Below, piece after piece: positions 29,492-39,019 of a stretch of DNA of 64,000 nt. This DNA is from Phaeobacter porticola (GTDB taxonomy: Bacteria; Pseudomonadota; Alphaproteobacteria; Rhodobacterales; Rhodobacteraceae). The position numbers and the translations under genes were made by a program. Each line of letters begins with the position of its first letter. Position 1 is the first letter of the stretch. The notes below the pieces were generated by a model. It was given only the letters and a program-made list of their open reading frames with translations, searched no databases and was not told the origin of the DNA. Location of the stretch: assembly GCF_001888185.1 (NCBI RefSeq), contig NZ_CP016364.1:1736001-1800000 (forward strand). Direction: 5' to 3'.

Positions 29492-30040
29492 GTGACGCTC
29501 TCTTCCCAGCCCATGCCGACAAACCTGCCACAGCTCAGTGCAGATTGCAGTCGTTGTGCGGCCCTGTGCTGCGTGGCCTACCCCTTTGATGCGTCAGAGG
29601 ATTTTGCCATCATCAAGGACACAGAAGAACCCTGCCCCAATCTGTCGGTCACATGCTTTGGCTGCACCATTCACGACAATCTGAGCAAACGCGGTTTCGG
29701 CGGCTGTGTCGCCTATTCCTGTGCCGGGGCCGGTCAGCGAGTGACACAGGATCTGTTTGACGGCGAGACCTGGCGTGATGACCCCGATCTGATCCCACAT
29801 ATGAGCCACGCCCTGCGGGTGCTACGCCCCATCCACGAGGCGCTGTTGATCCTGCAGGAGGCCGCCGCCATGACACTGCCGGACGAGCTGGGGACGGAAC
29901 TGGCCCACCTGAGTGAGACCCTCTCCGTGCGCGGTGGCACCTCGATCTGGGATTTTGAGGAACCGGAGGTTCAGGACGCTCTGGCGCAGGTTCCTGAGTT
30001 CGTGCCGCGCCTTGCCCCCTATGTGGTGCCACGCGACTAA
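29492..30040 (+). CDS. Cysteine-rich conserved protein of unknown function
   Basis: This 182-residue protein starts with a cysteine cluster SADCSRCAALCCVAYPFD (about residues 16-33), and further Cys pairs occur in SVTCFGCTIH and GGCVAYSCAG. Such clusters suggest a metal site. I recall a similar N-terminal motif in pentapeptide-repeat proteins of actinobacteria, but the rest here is a helical domain with no repeats. The gene starts with GTG. It lies between purL and bolA; its role is unknown. Confidence 0.7.
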   Translation: MTLSSQPMPTNLPQLSADCSRCAALCCVAYPFDASEDFAIIKDTEEPCPNLSVTCFGCTIHDNLSKRGFGGCVAYSCAGAGQRVTQDLFDGETWRDDPDLIPHMSHALRVLRPIHEALLILQEAAAMTLPDELGTELAHLSETLSVRGGTSIWDFEEPEVQDALAQVPEFVPRLAPYVVPRD

Positions 30041-30106
30041 TCCGCCTTGCAGAGGTCCCTGCAGCAACCTACATTTTCCATAAGCTAGAAATAAGGACAT
30101 CCCCCA

Positions 30107-30343
30107 ATGCCGATGCAAGCCCAAGAAATCGAAGATCTGTTGCGCGAGAGTTTTCCCGATGCGGAAATTCAGGTTGGCGGCCATGATGGTGTGCATATGT
30201 CTGCGATGGTCATCGACGAAAGCTTTCGTGGCAAAAACCGTGTCCAGCAACAACGGGCTGTCTACGCCGCGCTGAAGGGTAAAATGGACGGTGCGAACGG
30301 TGATCTGCACGCGCTGGCCCTCACCACCAAAGCGCCTGAATAA
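30107..30343 (+). CDS. bolA: BolA family protein
   Basis: This 78-residue protein has the BolA fold, with the conserved C-terminal block SFRGKNRVQQQRAVYAAL (about residues 45-62) and the His of the HDGVH region. BolA proteins bind 2Fe-2S clusters with monothiol glutaredoxins and act in iron control. A glutaredoxin gene of exactly that type follows closely. Confidence 0.9.
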   Translation: MPMQAQEIEDLLRESFPDAEIQVGGHDGVHMSAMVIDESFRGKNRVQQQRAVYAALKGKMDGANGDLHALALTTKAPE

Positions 30344-30347
30344 ACCG

Positions 30348-30491
30348 TTGGAGTGGCTGCTACAGAGTGTTGGAAATCTCGTTTCTCCCGCCGCGGCCCT
30401 TTTAATGCTGCCCATTGTGGCATATCTCGCGCTCAACGACTTTCTGCCTGTCCATCCGAGACAGCATGACGAAAAGGACATAGACCAATGA
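30348..30491 (+). CDS. Candidate small membrane protein between bolA and grxD
   Basis: A 47-residue frame from a TTG at 30348 ends in a TGA that overlaps the grxD ATG (ATGA). It contains a hydrophobic stretch, [20 protein letters not shown], then a charged tail. No clear ribosome site is seen, so the start is uncertain; an internal ATG may be used. The overlap hints at coupling with grxD. It may be non-coding. Confidence 0.35.
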   Translation: MEWLLQSVGNLVSPAAALLMLPIVAYLALNDFLPVHPRQHDEKDIDQ

Positions 30492-30850
30492 CCGACGTAA
30501 AAACCCGCATCGACGAAACCGTCAAAGCCAGCGACGTTGTGCTCTTCATGAAGGGCACAAAGGACATGCCGCAATGTGGCTTTTCTTCTCGCGTGGCGGG
30601 CGTGCTCAACTATATCGGTGTTGACTACACTGATGTGAACGTGCTGGCAGATGAAGAAATCCGCGCAGGCATCAAGGATTATTCCGACTGGCCGACCATT
30701 CCCCAGCTGTATGTAAAGGGCGAATTCGTCGGCGGTTGTGACATCATTACCGAAATGACCCTCTCGGGTGAGCTGGACGGTATGTTTGCCGAAAACGGTG
30801 TCACCTTCGACAAGGATGCCGCCGACAAAATCCGCGAAGCCAACGGCTAA
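30488..30850 (+). CDS. grxD: Monothiol glutaredoxin (Grx4 type)
   Basis: This 120-residue protein has the monothiol active site CGFS (in [12 protein letters not shown]), [17 protein letters not shown] for glutathione binding, and normal length. Such proteins bind 2Fe-2S clusters with glutathione and BolA and help assemble and sense iron-sulfur clusters. The upstream bolA supports this. Confidence 0.96.
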   Translation: MTDVKTRIDETVKASDVVLFMKGTKDMPQCGFSSRVAGVLNYIGVDYTDVNVLADEEIRAGIKDYSDWPTIPQLYVKGEFVGGCDIITEMTLSGELDGMFAENGVTFDKDAADKIREANG

Positions 30851-30898
30851 ACCTGGTCTAGGTCGGCCCCTTACGGCCGCCTATCCGCATCCGATCCG

Positions 30899-30929
30899 CA
30901 CCCTCGGCGCTTGCCGGGGGTGTTTTTTT
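30899..30929 (+). terminator. Rho-independent terminator after grxD
   Basis: CACCCTCGGC and GCCGGGGGTG (with a G-T pair) form a strong stem followed by seven T. It lies about 50 bp past the grxD stop. Confidence 0.85.
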
Positions 30930-30956
30930 GGGGATTAGATTGGCTCAGATATCATA

Positions 30957-30996
30957 GAAAACCGCCGCGAAGGGGCTGACCCTTGCGGCGGTTTCA
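30957..30996 (-). terminator. Rho-independent terminator after zapA
   Basis: AAACCGCCGC (30959-30968) and GCGGCGGTTT (30985-30994), with an inner AGGG/CCCT, form a strong stem. On the minus strand it ends in TTTTC, and it lies about 30 bp past the zapA stop. Confidence 0.7.
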
Positions 30997-31026
30997 AATA
31001 TCAGCGCGTCGCGGTTCGGCAGCCTA

Positions 31027-31428
31027 TCAGCCAGCAGCACCCTGCTCTTCCAGCTCCTGTGCCAGCGCTTCGGTGCGGGCGGCCAGTTCTGCAAGGGTTT
31101 CGGTGACCAGCGGCGGCACCACCGGCACCTCGATCCGCTCCGGCTCTGGTGCCGGCGCGGCGCGCAGCTCGGCCAGCTCGGCATTGCGCTCGGCCAGTTC
31201 GGCTTCAACCTCTTTGATGCGGTCCTCAACAGCCGCCGTTTTATCCGCCAGCATCAGGCCGGCCATCAACAACATCCGCGCTTCGGGCATACGACCGATC
31301 TGATCGGACAGCACTTGCGCCTCGTCGTCCAGCATCTTGGCCGCGGAATGCAGATAGCTCTCTTCGCCCTCTTGGCAGGAGACTTCAAAACCGCGACCGC
31401 CAATATGAATAGTGACTTCGGGCATCAT
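31027..31428 (-). CDS. zapA: Cell division protein ZapA
   Basis: This 133-residue protein has the ZapA head domain (MPEVTIHIGGRGFEVSCQEG) and a C-terminal coiled coil of Glu, Ala and Leu heptads. ZapA cross-links FtsZ filaments and stabilises the Z-ring. Two adjacent ATG codons are possible starts (31428 or 31425), with GGGGAGG upstream. The stop of the upstream coiled-coil gene overlaps it. Confidence 0.88.
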   Translation of the reverse strand: MMPEVTIHIGGRGFEVSCQEGEESYLHSAAKMLDDEAQVLSDQIGRMPEARMLLMAGLMLADKTAAVEDRIKEVEAELAERNAELAELRAAPAPEPERIEVPVVPPLVTETLAELAARTEALAQELEEQGAAG

Positions 31429-32444
31429 ACATCCTCCCCTTCAGGCATGGGTTGGGCGGTCAGTCCAGGTGATGTCACGGGGGCTATATGTGTTGCGGCT
31501 GCGGGCGCTTCAGTTGGCGGCTCGACAAGGGCATGATCTGCCCCGTCGTCTGCACCGGCTTGCGCAAGCAGCGGTTCCAGCTTGGCAAGCACGGCGTTGA
31601 CCTCTGCCTGGTCACTGGCGCGCGCGGCGCGCAGATCGTCGATCTCGGCCTGTAGACCTGTATTGATAAGCGTCGCATCACCAACACCGGCCGCATTGGC
31701 CTCGCGCAGCGCCGCGTTAGAGCTGCGCAGCTGTTCACCACTATGACGCAAGTCCTGCAAAGAAGCATCCAGCTGCACCAATGTTGCATTCTGGTTCGCG
31801 AACTCCTCGGCAGTTGGGCCAACCGGCGCCGCATCCGCTGCTGCCATGGCCGACGCCAGCGCCGCATTTGCAGCATTCAGTTGGCCACGCAGCGCCTCCA
31901 TCTCCGCCTCCATAGCGGCGGTATCAACCGCAGCGCCCAGATCGTCAGGCTGTTCTGCCAGCTCTTCCTGGAGCCGCGCCATCGTAACCTGCGCCTCGTC
32001 AAGTTGATCCTGCAAGGCCTCGCGGGCATTGGCCCCCTCATTGCCCTGCACCTCAAGCTCTTGTTTCAGCCGGGCGGCTTCGGCCTTCAGCGCATCTTTC
32101 TCGGCGGTATTGCTCAGCTCATTGCGCAGCAATTCCACCTCGGCCTGAAGCGCAGCCACCTGACCGATATCATCCGTTGCCGGTACAGTATTGGCCTCTG
32201 CCTCTTCCAGCCGGGCACGCAGCACCTTCAGCCGCTCTTCCAACTGGGCATTGGCAAGCTTTTCCTCTTCCAGCGCGCGCGTCAGGTCACCCTGGGCGGC
32301 ATCGGTTCTGGACTGTGCTTCTGCCTGTGCCTGTGTCTGGGCCTCTGCCGAGGCCCGCGCGGCGTCCTGCAATGCGGCAGCACCTGCGCCGATGCGGTCC
32401 ATCGCGGACAGGATCCGACCCTGCAATTCTTCGATCTGCTCCAT
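31425..32444 (-). CDS. Long coiled-coil protein co-transcribed with zapA
   Basis: This 339-residue protein is almost entirely Ala-, Glu-, Gln- and Leu-rich heptads, so it should be a long soluble coiled coil, with a Pro-rich tail (about residues 300-335). No enzymatic domain is seen. Its stop overlaps the zapA start. By position it may be a division factor acting with ZapA, like ZapB, but sequence similarity to ZapB was not established. Confidence 0.7.
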   Translation of the reverse strand: MEQIEELQGRILSAMDRIGAGAAALQDAARASAEAQTQAQAEAQSRTDAAQGDLTRALEEEKLANAQLEERLKVLRARLEEAEANTVPATDDIGQVAALQAEVELLRNELSNTAEKDALKAEAARLKQELEVQGNEGANAREALQDQLDEAQVTMARLQEELAEQPDDLGAAVDTAAMEAEMEALRGQLNAANAALASAMAAADAAPVGPTAEEFANQNATLVQLDASLQDLRHSGEQLRSSNAALREANAAGVGDATLINTGLQAEIDDLRAARASDQAEVNAVLAKLEPLLAQAGADDGADHALVEPPTEAPAAATHIAPVTSPGLTAQPMPEGEDV

Positions 32445-32714
32445 GCCTGTCCCTCAGCGACCCCATGTTATGTGCCGTATTCTTAGCCATCCTTGGCCGC
32501 CTCTGATCGATCCCGGTGTGAACACGTTTGGCGCGAATCACAGGGCCCGACTGGCAGCAAGACCAGCTTAGTTCATGCAGGGATAAATTACCCCCTGTTT
32601 GCTTTCAACCACTTGCAGCGTCAACTTCGCGCAGGAAGCCGCGCAAACGCTTGATCTTTGCCATATCACTGCTATTGAGCGCTCAGTCTGCCGAAAACCC
32701 AGAGGAAAAATCCA

Positions 32715-34736
32715 GTGGATCTGACAGCCCTGCGCACTGCAAACCCCGAACATTGGACCAAGGCCGCGGCCATCCGTGCCTTGACCCTTGATGCCGTTGC
32801 TGCGGCAAATTCGGGCCATTCAGGCATGCCGATTGGCATGGCCGATGTCGCCACCGTCCTGTTTGAAAAACACATGAAGTTCGATGTGGCCAATCCCCAG
32901 TGGCCCGACCGCGACCGGTTCATCCTGTCTGCCGGTCACGGCTCCATGCTGATCTACTCGCTGCTCTATCTCATGGGCGACGCGCAGGTGACGCTGGATC
33001 AGGTGAAGAACTTCCGCCAGATGGGCGCGCTGACTGCTGGTCATCCGGAAAACTTCCTGATTGATGCCGTGGAAACCACCACCGGCCCGCTGGGTCAGGG
33101 CATTGCCAATGCCGTGGGTTTTGCCATGGCAGAGGAAATGCAGCGCGCACATTATGGCCGCAAGCTGGTCGATCACCACACCTATGTGATCGCAGGCGAC
33201 GGCTGCCTGATGGAGGGCATCAGCCAGGAGGCCATCGGCCTTGCCGGTCGTCACAGCCTCGGCAAACTGATCGTGTTCTGGGACAACAACAACATCACCA
33301 TTGACGGCACCGTTGAGCTGTCGGATCGCACCAACCAGGTGCAGCGCTTCAAGGCCTCCGGCTGGCAGGTTATCGAAATCGACGGCCACGACCCCAAGGC
33401 CATCGACGAAGCCATTGAAGCTGCGAAGAAATCGAAGAAACCTTCGATGATCGCCTGCAAGACCCACATCGCGCTGGGTCATGCCGCACAGGACACCTCC
33501 AAGGGTCACGGCGCATTGACAGATGCGGATCAGATGCGGGACGCCAAGGCCGCCTATGGCTGGACCACCGGCCCGTTTGAGGTGCCCGCAGATGTGAAAT
33601 CCCAGTGGGAAGCCATCGGCCAGCGCGGCGCAGCCGAGCGCGAAGCCTGGGAAGCCCGCTTTGCCGAAGCCTCCCAGCAGAAGCAGGACCGCTTCAACCG
33701 CGCCTATGCACTGGACGCGCCGAAGAAACTCTCCGCCACCGTTAAGGCGCTGAAAAAGCAGGTCTCCGAGACCCAGCCCAAGGTGGCGACCCGGAAATCG
33801 TCTGAGATGGCGCTGGAAGTGATCAACCCGATCATGCCGGAAACCGTGGGTGGCTCTGCTGACCTCACCGGTTCCAACAACACCAAGACCGGCGATCTGG
33901 GCATCTTTGACACAGATAACCGCAAGGGCCGCTACGTCTACTGGGGCATCCGTGAGCACGGCATGGCCTCGGCGATGAACGGCATGGCGCTGCACGGCGG
34001 CATGCGCCCCTATGGCGGCACTTTCTTCTGCTTCACCGACTACGCGCGCCCCGCGATGCGTCTGGCGGCCCTGATGAAGATCCCGACCGTCTTTGTCATG
34101 ACCCATGACTCTATCGGCGTTGGCGAAGATGGCCCGACCCACCAGCCGGTAGAGCATCTGGCGATCTGTCGCGCGACCCCGAACACCTATGTGTTCCGTC
34201 CCGCCGACACCGTGGAAACCGCAGAGGCCTGGGAAATCGCCCTGACCTCCAAGGACACCCCCTCGGTGATGACCCTGACCCGTCAGAATCTGCCCACCGT
34301 GCGGACCGAGCATAAGCTCAGCAACCTCACTGCCAAGGGCGGCTATGTTCTGGCCGAAGCTGAGGGCAAGCGTCAGGTCATTCTGATCGCCACCGGTTCT
34401 GAGGTCTCCGTCGCGATGGATGCCAAGGCCAAGCTGGAAGCCGACGGCATCGGCACCCGCGTGGTCTCCATGCCCTGCATGGAACTGTTCGCAGAGCAAA
34501 ACGAAGCCTACCGCCGCAAGGTCCTGCCCGCAGGCCCCGTCCGCGTCGGTATTGAAGCCGCCATGCGCGCCGGCGGCTGGGATCGCCTGCTGATGGGCGA
34601 ACGTGGCCAGGAGAAGAAAGCCGCGTTTGTCGGCATGGACAGCTTCGGCGCCTCCGCCCCCGCAGGTGAGCTGTTCGAAAAGTTCGGCATCACGGCTGAC
34701 AACACCGTCGCCAAGGTGAAAGAACTGCTGGGCTGA
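32715..34736 (+). CDS. tkt: Transketolase
   Basis: This 673-residue TPP enzyme moves two-carbon units between sugar phosphates in the pentose phosphate and Calvin-type cycles. The TPP motif is [13 protein letters not shown] (about residues 156-168), the N-terminal [11 protein letters not shown] is present, and the catalytic Glu region is [14 protein letters not shown]. Start is GTG with an AGAGGA ribosome site. A terminator follows. Confidence 0.95.
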   Translation: MDLTALRTANPEHWTKAAAIRALTLDAVAAANSGHSGMPIGMADVATVLFEKHMKFDVANPQWPDRDRFILSAGHGSMLIYSLLYLMGDAQVTLDQVKNFRQMGALTAGHPENFLIDAVETTTGPLGQGIANAVGFAMAEEMQRAHYGRKLVDHHTYVIAGDGCLMEGISQEAIGLAGRHSLGKLIVFWDNNNITIDGTVELSDRTNQVQRFKASGWQVIEIDGHDPKAIDEAIEAAKKSKKPSMIACKTHIALGHAAQDTSKGHGALTDADQMRDAKAAYGWTTGPFEVPADVKSQWEAIGQRGAAEREAWEARFAEASQQKQDRFNRAYALDAPKKLSATVKALKKQVSETQPKVATRKSSEMALEVINPIMPETVGGSADLTGSNNTKTGDLGIFDTDNRKGRYVYWGIREHGMASAMNGMALHGGMRPYGGTFFCFTDYARPAMRLAALMKIPTVFVMTHDSIGVGEDGPTHQPVEHLAICRATPNTYVFRPADTVETAEAWEIALTSKDTPSVMTLTRQNLPTVRTEHKLSNLTAKGGYVLAEAEGKRQVILIATGSEVSVAMDAKAKLEADGIGTRVVSMPCMELFAEQNEAYRRKVLPAGPVRVGIEAAMRAGGWDRLLMGERGQEKKAAFVGMDSFGASAPAGELFEKFGITADNTVAKVKELLG

Positions 34737-34760
34737 GGTCCGTAAAATACTAGAAACAGA

Positions 34761-34788
34761 AAAGGGCTCCTGTCGGAGCCCTTTTTTT
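34761..34788 (+). terminator. Rho-independent terminator after tkt
   Basis: AAAGGGCTCC and GGAGCCCTTT (loop TGTC) with a T-run lie 25 bp past the tkt stop. Confidence 0.9.
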
Positions 34789-34801
34789 CGGTTTGAACCA
34801 C

Positions 34802-35239
34802 CTATTGCGCGTTGTCAGTTTCGGCCATTTCCTTCAACGCATCATAGGCTTTCTGTGCATAGTCCAAACGCAGCTCGTAGTTACCGCTGGCGACGATGAA
34901 TTCTGGAGGTTCTATCCCCGCAGCAAGGAAAGCCTGCGTCATTTGAGTACCGGAAAGCGGGACATAGTCCGAAGACTCGCCGCTGAAATTGTTGAACAAC
35001 CGGCCTCCGAACCAGCCACTGCGAGCCTGTGCCTGTTTTACGGTATGCAGACGAAAATGGAGGAAACCGTACAACTGTTTCACGTCCATGGGGGCCAGGT
35101 CCGCTGCCTTGCTGATTGCCGAGAGCAAAGATGCCGTTCCGTCTGTCGAGATTTCACCTGCTGCGACTTGGTTTGGAGTTGGGCCGGAAAGAATCTTGAT
35201 AATTGGCTTATTCAAAAGCGAATCCTCAAACTTTTGCAA
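34802..35239 (-). CDS. Hypothetical protein
   Basis: This 145-residue frame starts with TTG, since no upstream ATG is in frame and no ribosome site is obvious; the start is uncertain. It has no signal peptide or membrane segment and no recognisable motif. The sequence is of ordinary composition and appears coding. Confidence 0.45.
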   Translation of the reverse strand: MQKFEDSLLNKPIIKILSGPTPNQVAAGEISTDGTASLLSAISKAADLAPMDVKQLYGFLHFRLHTVKQAQARSGWFGGRLFNNFSGESSDYVPLSGTQMTQAFLAAGIEPPEFIVASGNYELRLDYAQKAYDALKEMAETDNAQ

Positions 35240-35257
35240 TCATATGACTTATCACTT

Positions 35258-36229
35258 TCAGTGTCCCGCAGACTTCCCCGAAATCGCCGCAATCACCGGC
35301 CCCACAACCTTGGTCGCCAGCGGGATCAGCGCCAGTCCCCAGGCCAGCCCAAACACCCCGTCCATAGCAGCCTTGGCGCTCCACTCAGCAAAGCCCGCCC
35401 AAGCGGCAGGCACCGCGTGGCCCACCGCATAGGCCCAGTCGTGGATGTGATGGCCCAGCCAGCCAAAGCCCAGCACCTCCAGCCCGTGAATAATGATAGA
35501 ACCGCCAACCCAGAGCATCGCGGCGGTGCCGACCACCGACAGGATCCACATCAGCACCGGCATGAATTTCACCAGCCCACGGCCAAGACCGCGCCCGATG
35601 GGCGTTGGTGCGTTGCCCGCCAGATACAGCCCCACGTCGTCCATCTTCACAATCACCGCGACTGAGCCGTAGACAGCCAGCGTCACACCAATCGCGACCA
35701 CCGCCAGTGTTGCCGCCTGCATCCAGACATTCGGCGCCTCAATGGCGGCCAGCGCGATGGTCATAATCTCCGCCGACAGGATGAAATCGGTCTTGATCGC
35801 GCCTTTGATCTTTTGTTCCTCCAGATGGCCGGGATCCTTCACCGACATATCCTGTTCGATCTCGTGGCTTGCATGCGGGAACAGCACGTGAAAAATCTTC
35901 TCGGCGCCCTCAAAACACAGATAGGATCCGCCCAGCATCAGCAGCGGCGTGATCAGCCAGGGCGCAAAATTGGCCAGCAACATGGCGACCGGCATCAGCA
36001 GGATCAGTTTGTTGAACAGCGACCCACGGGTGATGCGCCAGATGATCGGCAATTCGCGCGCAGGGGCAAAGCCTTGCAGATACTTCGGCGTGACCGCCGC
36101 ATCGTCGATGATCACGCCCGCCGTCTTGGCGCCCGCCTTGCCCGCTGCTGCGGCCACATCATCGACTGAGGTCGCCGCCACCTTTGCAATCGCTGCCACA
36201 TCATCGAGCAAAGCCAACAATCCGCTCAT
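35258..36229 (-). CDS. DUF808 family inner-membrane protein
   Basis: This 323-residue protein starts with the typical DUF808 block MSGLLALLDDVAAIAKVAAT and has several membrane segments; the family is known as YedI in E. coli. Biochemical role is not known to me. An in-frame extension to 36268 is open, but the ATG at 36227-36229 gives the family N-terminus. It is divergent from gap. Confidence 0.88.
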   Translation of the reverse strand: MSGLLALLDDVAAIAKVAATSVDDVAAAAGKAGAKTAGVIIDDAAVTPKYLQGFAPARELPIIWRITRGSLFNKLILLMPVAMLLANFAPWLITPLLMLGGSYLCFEGAEKIFHVLFPHASHEIEQDMSVKDPGHLEEQKIKGAIKTDFILSAEIMTIALAAIEAPNVWMQAATLAVVAIGVTLAVYGSVAVIVKMDDVGLYLAGNAPTPIGRGLGRGLVKFMPVLMWILSVVGTAAMLWVGGSIIIHGLEVLGFGWLGHHIHDWAYAVGHAVPAAWAGFAEWSAKAAMDGVFGLAWGLALIPLATKVVGPVIAAISGKSAGH

Positions 36230-36508
36230 ACCCGGTCCCCTTTTCCATTCGCGCGCATTTTGGCCCACCCTATCCTATCGTCTATCAGGTACAAGCCGTT
36301 GAGCCGCCCGTTTGTTCCCGCACTGCATCAAACACCATCACCTTATGCTGCCGCCCCCGGCAGAAACGTTATCGCAATCAGTCAATTCCGTTACCGCAAC
36401 CAGCCAAGTTTTGCGCTAACAGTCTGGAATAATGCCATTTTTAAGCTTTTGACCCGAGGGAATGGTCGCTATAGCGAGGACAATTCTTGCTCGCTTGGAG
36501 ATACGCAT

Positions 36509-37510
36509 ATGACCATCAAAGTCGGGATCAACGGGTTTGGCCGCATCGGCCGCTGCACCCTGGCACATATCGCAGCCTCTGGTCGGGACGATATCGAAGT
36601 GGTCAAGGTCAATGCCACCGGCCCGCTGGAGACCGCAGCGCATCTGTTGAAATACGACTCTGTGCATGGCCGTTTCCCCGGTGAGGTGACCCTGGGTGAA
36701 AACACCATGAACCTCGGCCGTGGCGACATGCAGATGTTCTCCACCTATAATATGGACGATTTGGACTGGTCCGGCTGTGACGTCGTGCTGGAATGCACCG
36801 GCAAATTCAACGACGGCGAGAAAGCCAAGGCGCATCTGGCGCGCGGTGCCAAGAAGGTGCTGCTGTCTGCCCCTGGCACCAATGTTGACAAGACCATCGT
36901 CTTTGGCGTCAACGACGACAAGCTGCGCGCCGACGACCGGATGGTTTCCAACGGCTCCTGCACCACCAACTGTCTGGCCCCGCTCGCCAAGGTGCTGGAT
37001 GAAACCGTCGGCATCGAAAGCGGGATCATGACCACGATCCACGCCTATACCGGCGATCAGCCGACGCTGGACCGCCGCCACGACGATCTCTACCGTGCCC
37101 GCGCTGCTGCCATGGCGATGATCCCAACCACCACCGGTGCGGCCAAGGCGCTGGGTGAAGTGTTGCCAAATCTGAAGGGCCGTCTGGACGGATCCGCCAT
37201 ACGCGTCCCAACGCCGAATGTCTCCGCCGTGGATCTGACCTTCCACGCGAGCAAACAGACCAGCGTTACCGAAATCAATGCCATCATGAGCGAAGCCGCC
37301 AAGGGCCATATGTCCCGCGTCATCGGCTATGAGCCTGCGCCGCTGGTGTCGATTGATTTCAACCACACAGAACAAAGCTCGATCTTTGCCCCGGATCAGA
37401 CCCGCGTAGTGGCAAACAGCCTGGTACGTGTTCTGGCCTGGTATGACAATGAATGGGCCTTCTCCGTGCGGATGGCGGACGTCGCCGTCGCCATGGGCCG
37501 GTTGGGATAA
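36509..37510 (+). CDS. gap: Glyceraldehyde-3-phosphate dehydrogenase, type I
   Basis: This 333-residue enzyme oxidises glyceraldehyde 3-phosphate with NAD(P). Visible are the nucleotide-binding INGFGRIGR, the catalytic Cys in NGSCTTNCLAPLAKVLDE and the C-terminal WYDNEWAFSVRMADV. The frame is open from 36260, but the ATG at 36509 has a GGAG site and the family N-terminus. A strong terminator follows at 37553. Confidence 0.95.
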   Translation: MTIKVGINGFGRIGRCTLAHIAASGRDDIEVVKVNATGPLETAAHLLKYDSVHGRFPGEVTLGENTMNLGRGDMQMFSTYNMDDLDWSGCDVVLECTGKFNDGEKAKAHLARGAKKVLLSAPGTNVDKTIVFGVNDDKLRADDRMVSNGSCTTNCLAPLAKVLDETVGIESGIMTTIHAYTGDQPTLDRRHDDLYRARAAAMAMIPTTTGAAKALGEVLPNLKGRLDGSAIRVPTPNVSAVDLTFHASKQTSVTEINAIMSEAAKGHMSRVIGYEPAPLVSIDFNHTEQSSIFAPDQTRVVANSLVRVLAWYDNEWAFSVRMADVAVAMGRLG

Positions 37511-37552
37511 TTCAGACAGCCCCCAGTACCACCGGCATCGCTTGTAACACAC

Positions 37553-37588
37553 CGCCCGGTCAGGCATATCTGACCGGGCGTATTTTTT
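37553..37588 (+). terminator. Rho-independent terminator after gap
   Basis: CGCCCGGTCAG and CTGACCGGGCG form an 11-bp stem (37553-37563, 37570-37580), followed by TATTTTTT. Confidence 0.9.
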
Positions 37589-37599
37589 GGGCCGGGCCT

Positions 37600-37743
37600 A
37601 TGACCAATCGAATTGCGATCATATTAGCGCTGCTGATCATCACAGCAGTCGCCATAGATATCTGGATCTACGGCCAGGTGCATATGGTGTTTCTGGGCAA
37701 GCGCCTGTTTGAATTGCTCGACTGGATCGCATTCTGGCGCTGA
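37600..37743 (+). CDS. Small single-pass membrane protein downstream of gap
   Basis: A 47-residue protein from an ATG at 37600. A hydrophobic helix covers about residues 5-24 (IAIILALLIITAVAIDIWIY), and the C-terminus ends in WIAFWR. I recall a small frame of this kind after gap in Rhodobacterales, sometimes mislabelled as GAPDH. It starts 12 bp past the gap terminator, with only a weak ribosome site, so it would need read-through or its own promoter. Confidence 0.6.
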   Translation: MTNRIAIILALLIITAVAIDIWIYGQVHMVFLGKRLFELLDWIAFWR

Positions 37744-37831
37744 TACCGGTCGCTGCGCTATAACATTAAAGCAGCGGCAGAACCTCGGCGTTGCAGGATC
37801 GGTGCTGACACCTGCTATATCGCCCCAAAGA

Positions 37832-37857
37832 GAAAGCGGCCACTTGGGACCGCTTTC
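37832..37857 (-). terminator. Terminator-like hairpin after coaD
   Basis: GAAAGCGGCC and GACCGCTTTC pair with one mismatch about 45 bp past the coaD stop. The minus strand ends in TTTCTCTTT, so it is a weaker terminator. Confidence 0.5.
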
Positions 37858-37900
37858 ATATATGGACTTCCCTTTTTTGCATTGCGCTGTGGGCAGCCGC

Positions 37901-38395
37901 TTATTTCGCCAGTTGGCGGCGTAGCTCTGAGGCAACCAGCGGTGTGACGAACTTCGACACATCCCCGTCCAACCGCGCGATTTCCTTGACCAGTTTTGAC
38001 GCAATCGCCTGATGCCGTGCCTCGGCCATCAAAAACACCGTCTCGACCGAACTGTCGAGGGCACGGTTCATGCCGACCATCTGGAATTCATACTCAAAGT
38101 CGGCCACCGCCCGCAGCCCCCGCACGATAATCTGCGCACCAACGTCGCGGGCGCAGTCAATTAGCAGATTCTCAAACGGATGGGCCACAATTTCGGTGCC
38201 GGTCTGTTCGCTCAGCTTGGCACATTCGGCCTCGATCATGGCGACGCGTTCTTCTAATGAGAACAACGGCCCCTTGTCACGGTTGATCGCAACGCCGATC
38301 ACCAGCTTGTCCACCAGCGCGCTGGCTCGGCGGATAATATCTATATGCCCCAATGTGATGGGATCGAATGTGCCGGGATACAAGCCAATGCGCAT
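37901..38395 (-). CDS. coaD: Phosphopantetheine adenylyltransferase
   Basis: This 164-residue enzyme adenylates 4'-phosphopantetheine in coenzyme A synthesis. The nucleotidyltransferase motif YPGTFDPITLGHIDII is near the N-terminus and LIVRGLR-like residues appear as IIVRGLRAVADFEYE. The ATG at 38393-38395 gives the typical N-terminus; an extension to 38434 is open but unlikely. Confidence 0.95.
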   Translation of the reverse strand: MRIGLYPGTFDPITLGHIDIIRRASALVDKLVIGVAINRDKGPLFSLEERVAMIEAECAKLSEQTGTEIVAHPFENLLIDCARDVGAQIIVRGLRAVADFEYEFQMVGMNRALDSSVETVFLMAEARHQAIASKLVKEIARLDGDVSKFVTPLVASELRRQLAK

Positions 38396-38527
38396 GGGGC
38401 CTCTCCTGCCTGCTGGTTGCGTGCGCGCAGGCAAACATTTTTGTCATCGGGACGCAAGAGCGTGGAAATACCGAGCCGCTCTTGCGCCGTGACGTCAGGG
38501 ATCTGACCTGTCAGATAACAGACAGGG

Positions 38528-38962
38528 TCAGTGCCCCATAATCATGCCTGCAAGGGCATCTTTTTCCATCGCGACCTCGGCCAGCTGAGCCTTCACGACA
38601 TCACCCAGCGACACCAGACCAACCAGCTTGCCATCTTCGATCACAGGCATGTGGCGAAAGCGGCCTGCGGTCATCTGTTGCAGAATGTCCTCGACGTTGG
38701 ACTGGGTGGTGCAGGTCACCAGTTTGCGGGTCATGTAGTCGCCTGTGGGCTTGCTCAGGCAGCCCGATCCGCTGCGCGCCAGTTCGCGGACGATATCACG
38801 CTCGGACAAGATGCCCTCAGCCGTCTCGCCATCGCTAGAGACAACCACGGTGCCGATCTTGTGGTCGCCCAGTAATTTGGCTGCCTCGGAAATCGTCGCC
38901 TCGGGAGCAATGGTAACCACTCCAGAGCTTGCCTTGGACTTCAGAATCAATTGGACCAGCAT
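38528..38962 (-). CDS. CBS-domain pair protein
   Basis: This 144-residue protein consists of two CBS modules (about residues 10-65 and 78-130), with the pattern GILSERDIVRELA. CBS pairs bind adenosine nucleotides and act as energy sensors. No partner is fused, and its neighbours give no clue to a target. Confidence 0.88.
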   Translation of the reverse strand: MLVQLILKSKASSGVVTIAPEATISEAAKLLGDHKIGTVVVSSDGETAEGILSERDIVRELARSGSGCLSKPTGDYMTRKLVTCTTQSNVEDILQQMTAGRFRHMPVIEDGKLVGLVSLGDVVKAQLAEVAMEKDALAGMIMGH

Positions 38963-39019
38963 AGGCGCTCCTTTTTTGTTATTTTATTACGTACTACCAA
39001 GGGTTGCCCTATCCCGGCA

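Noticed and set aside
32820-34499. Very long minus-strand frame opposite tkt
   Set aside because: Antisense shadow of a GC-rich conserved gene; the plus strand encodes clear transketolase.
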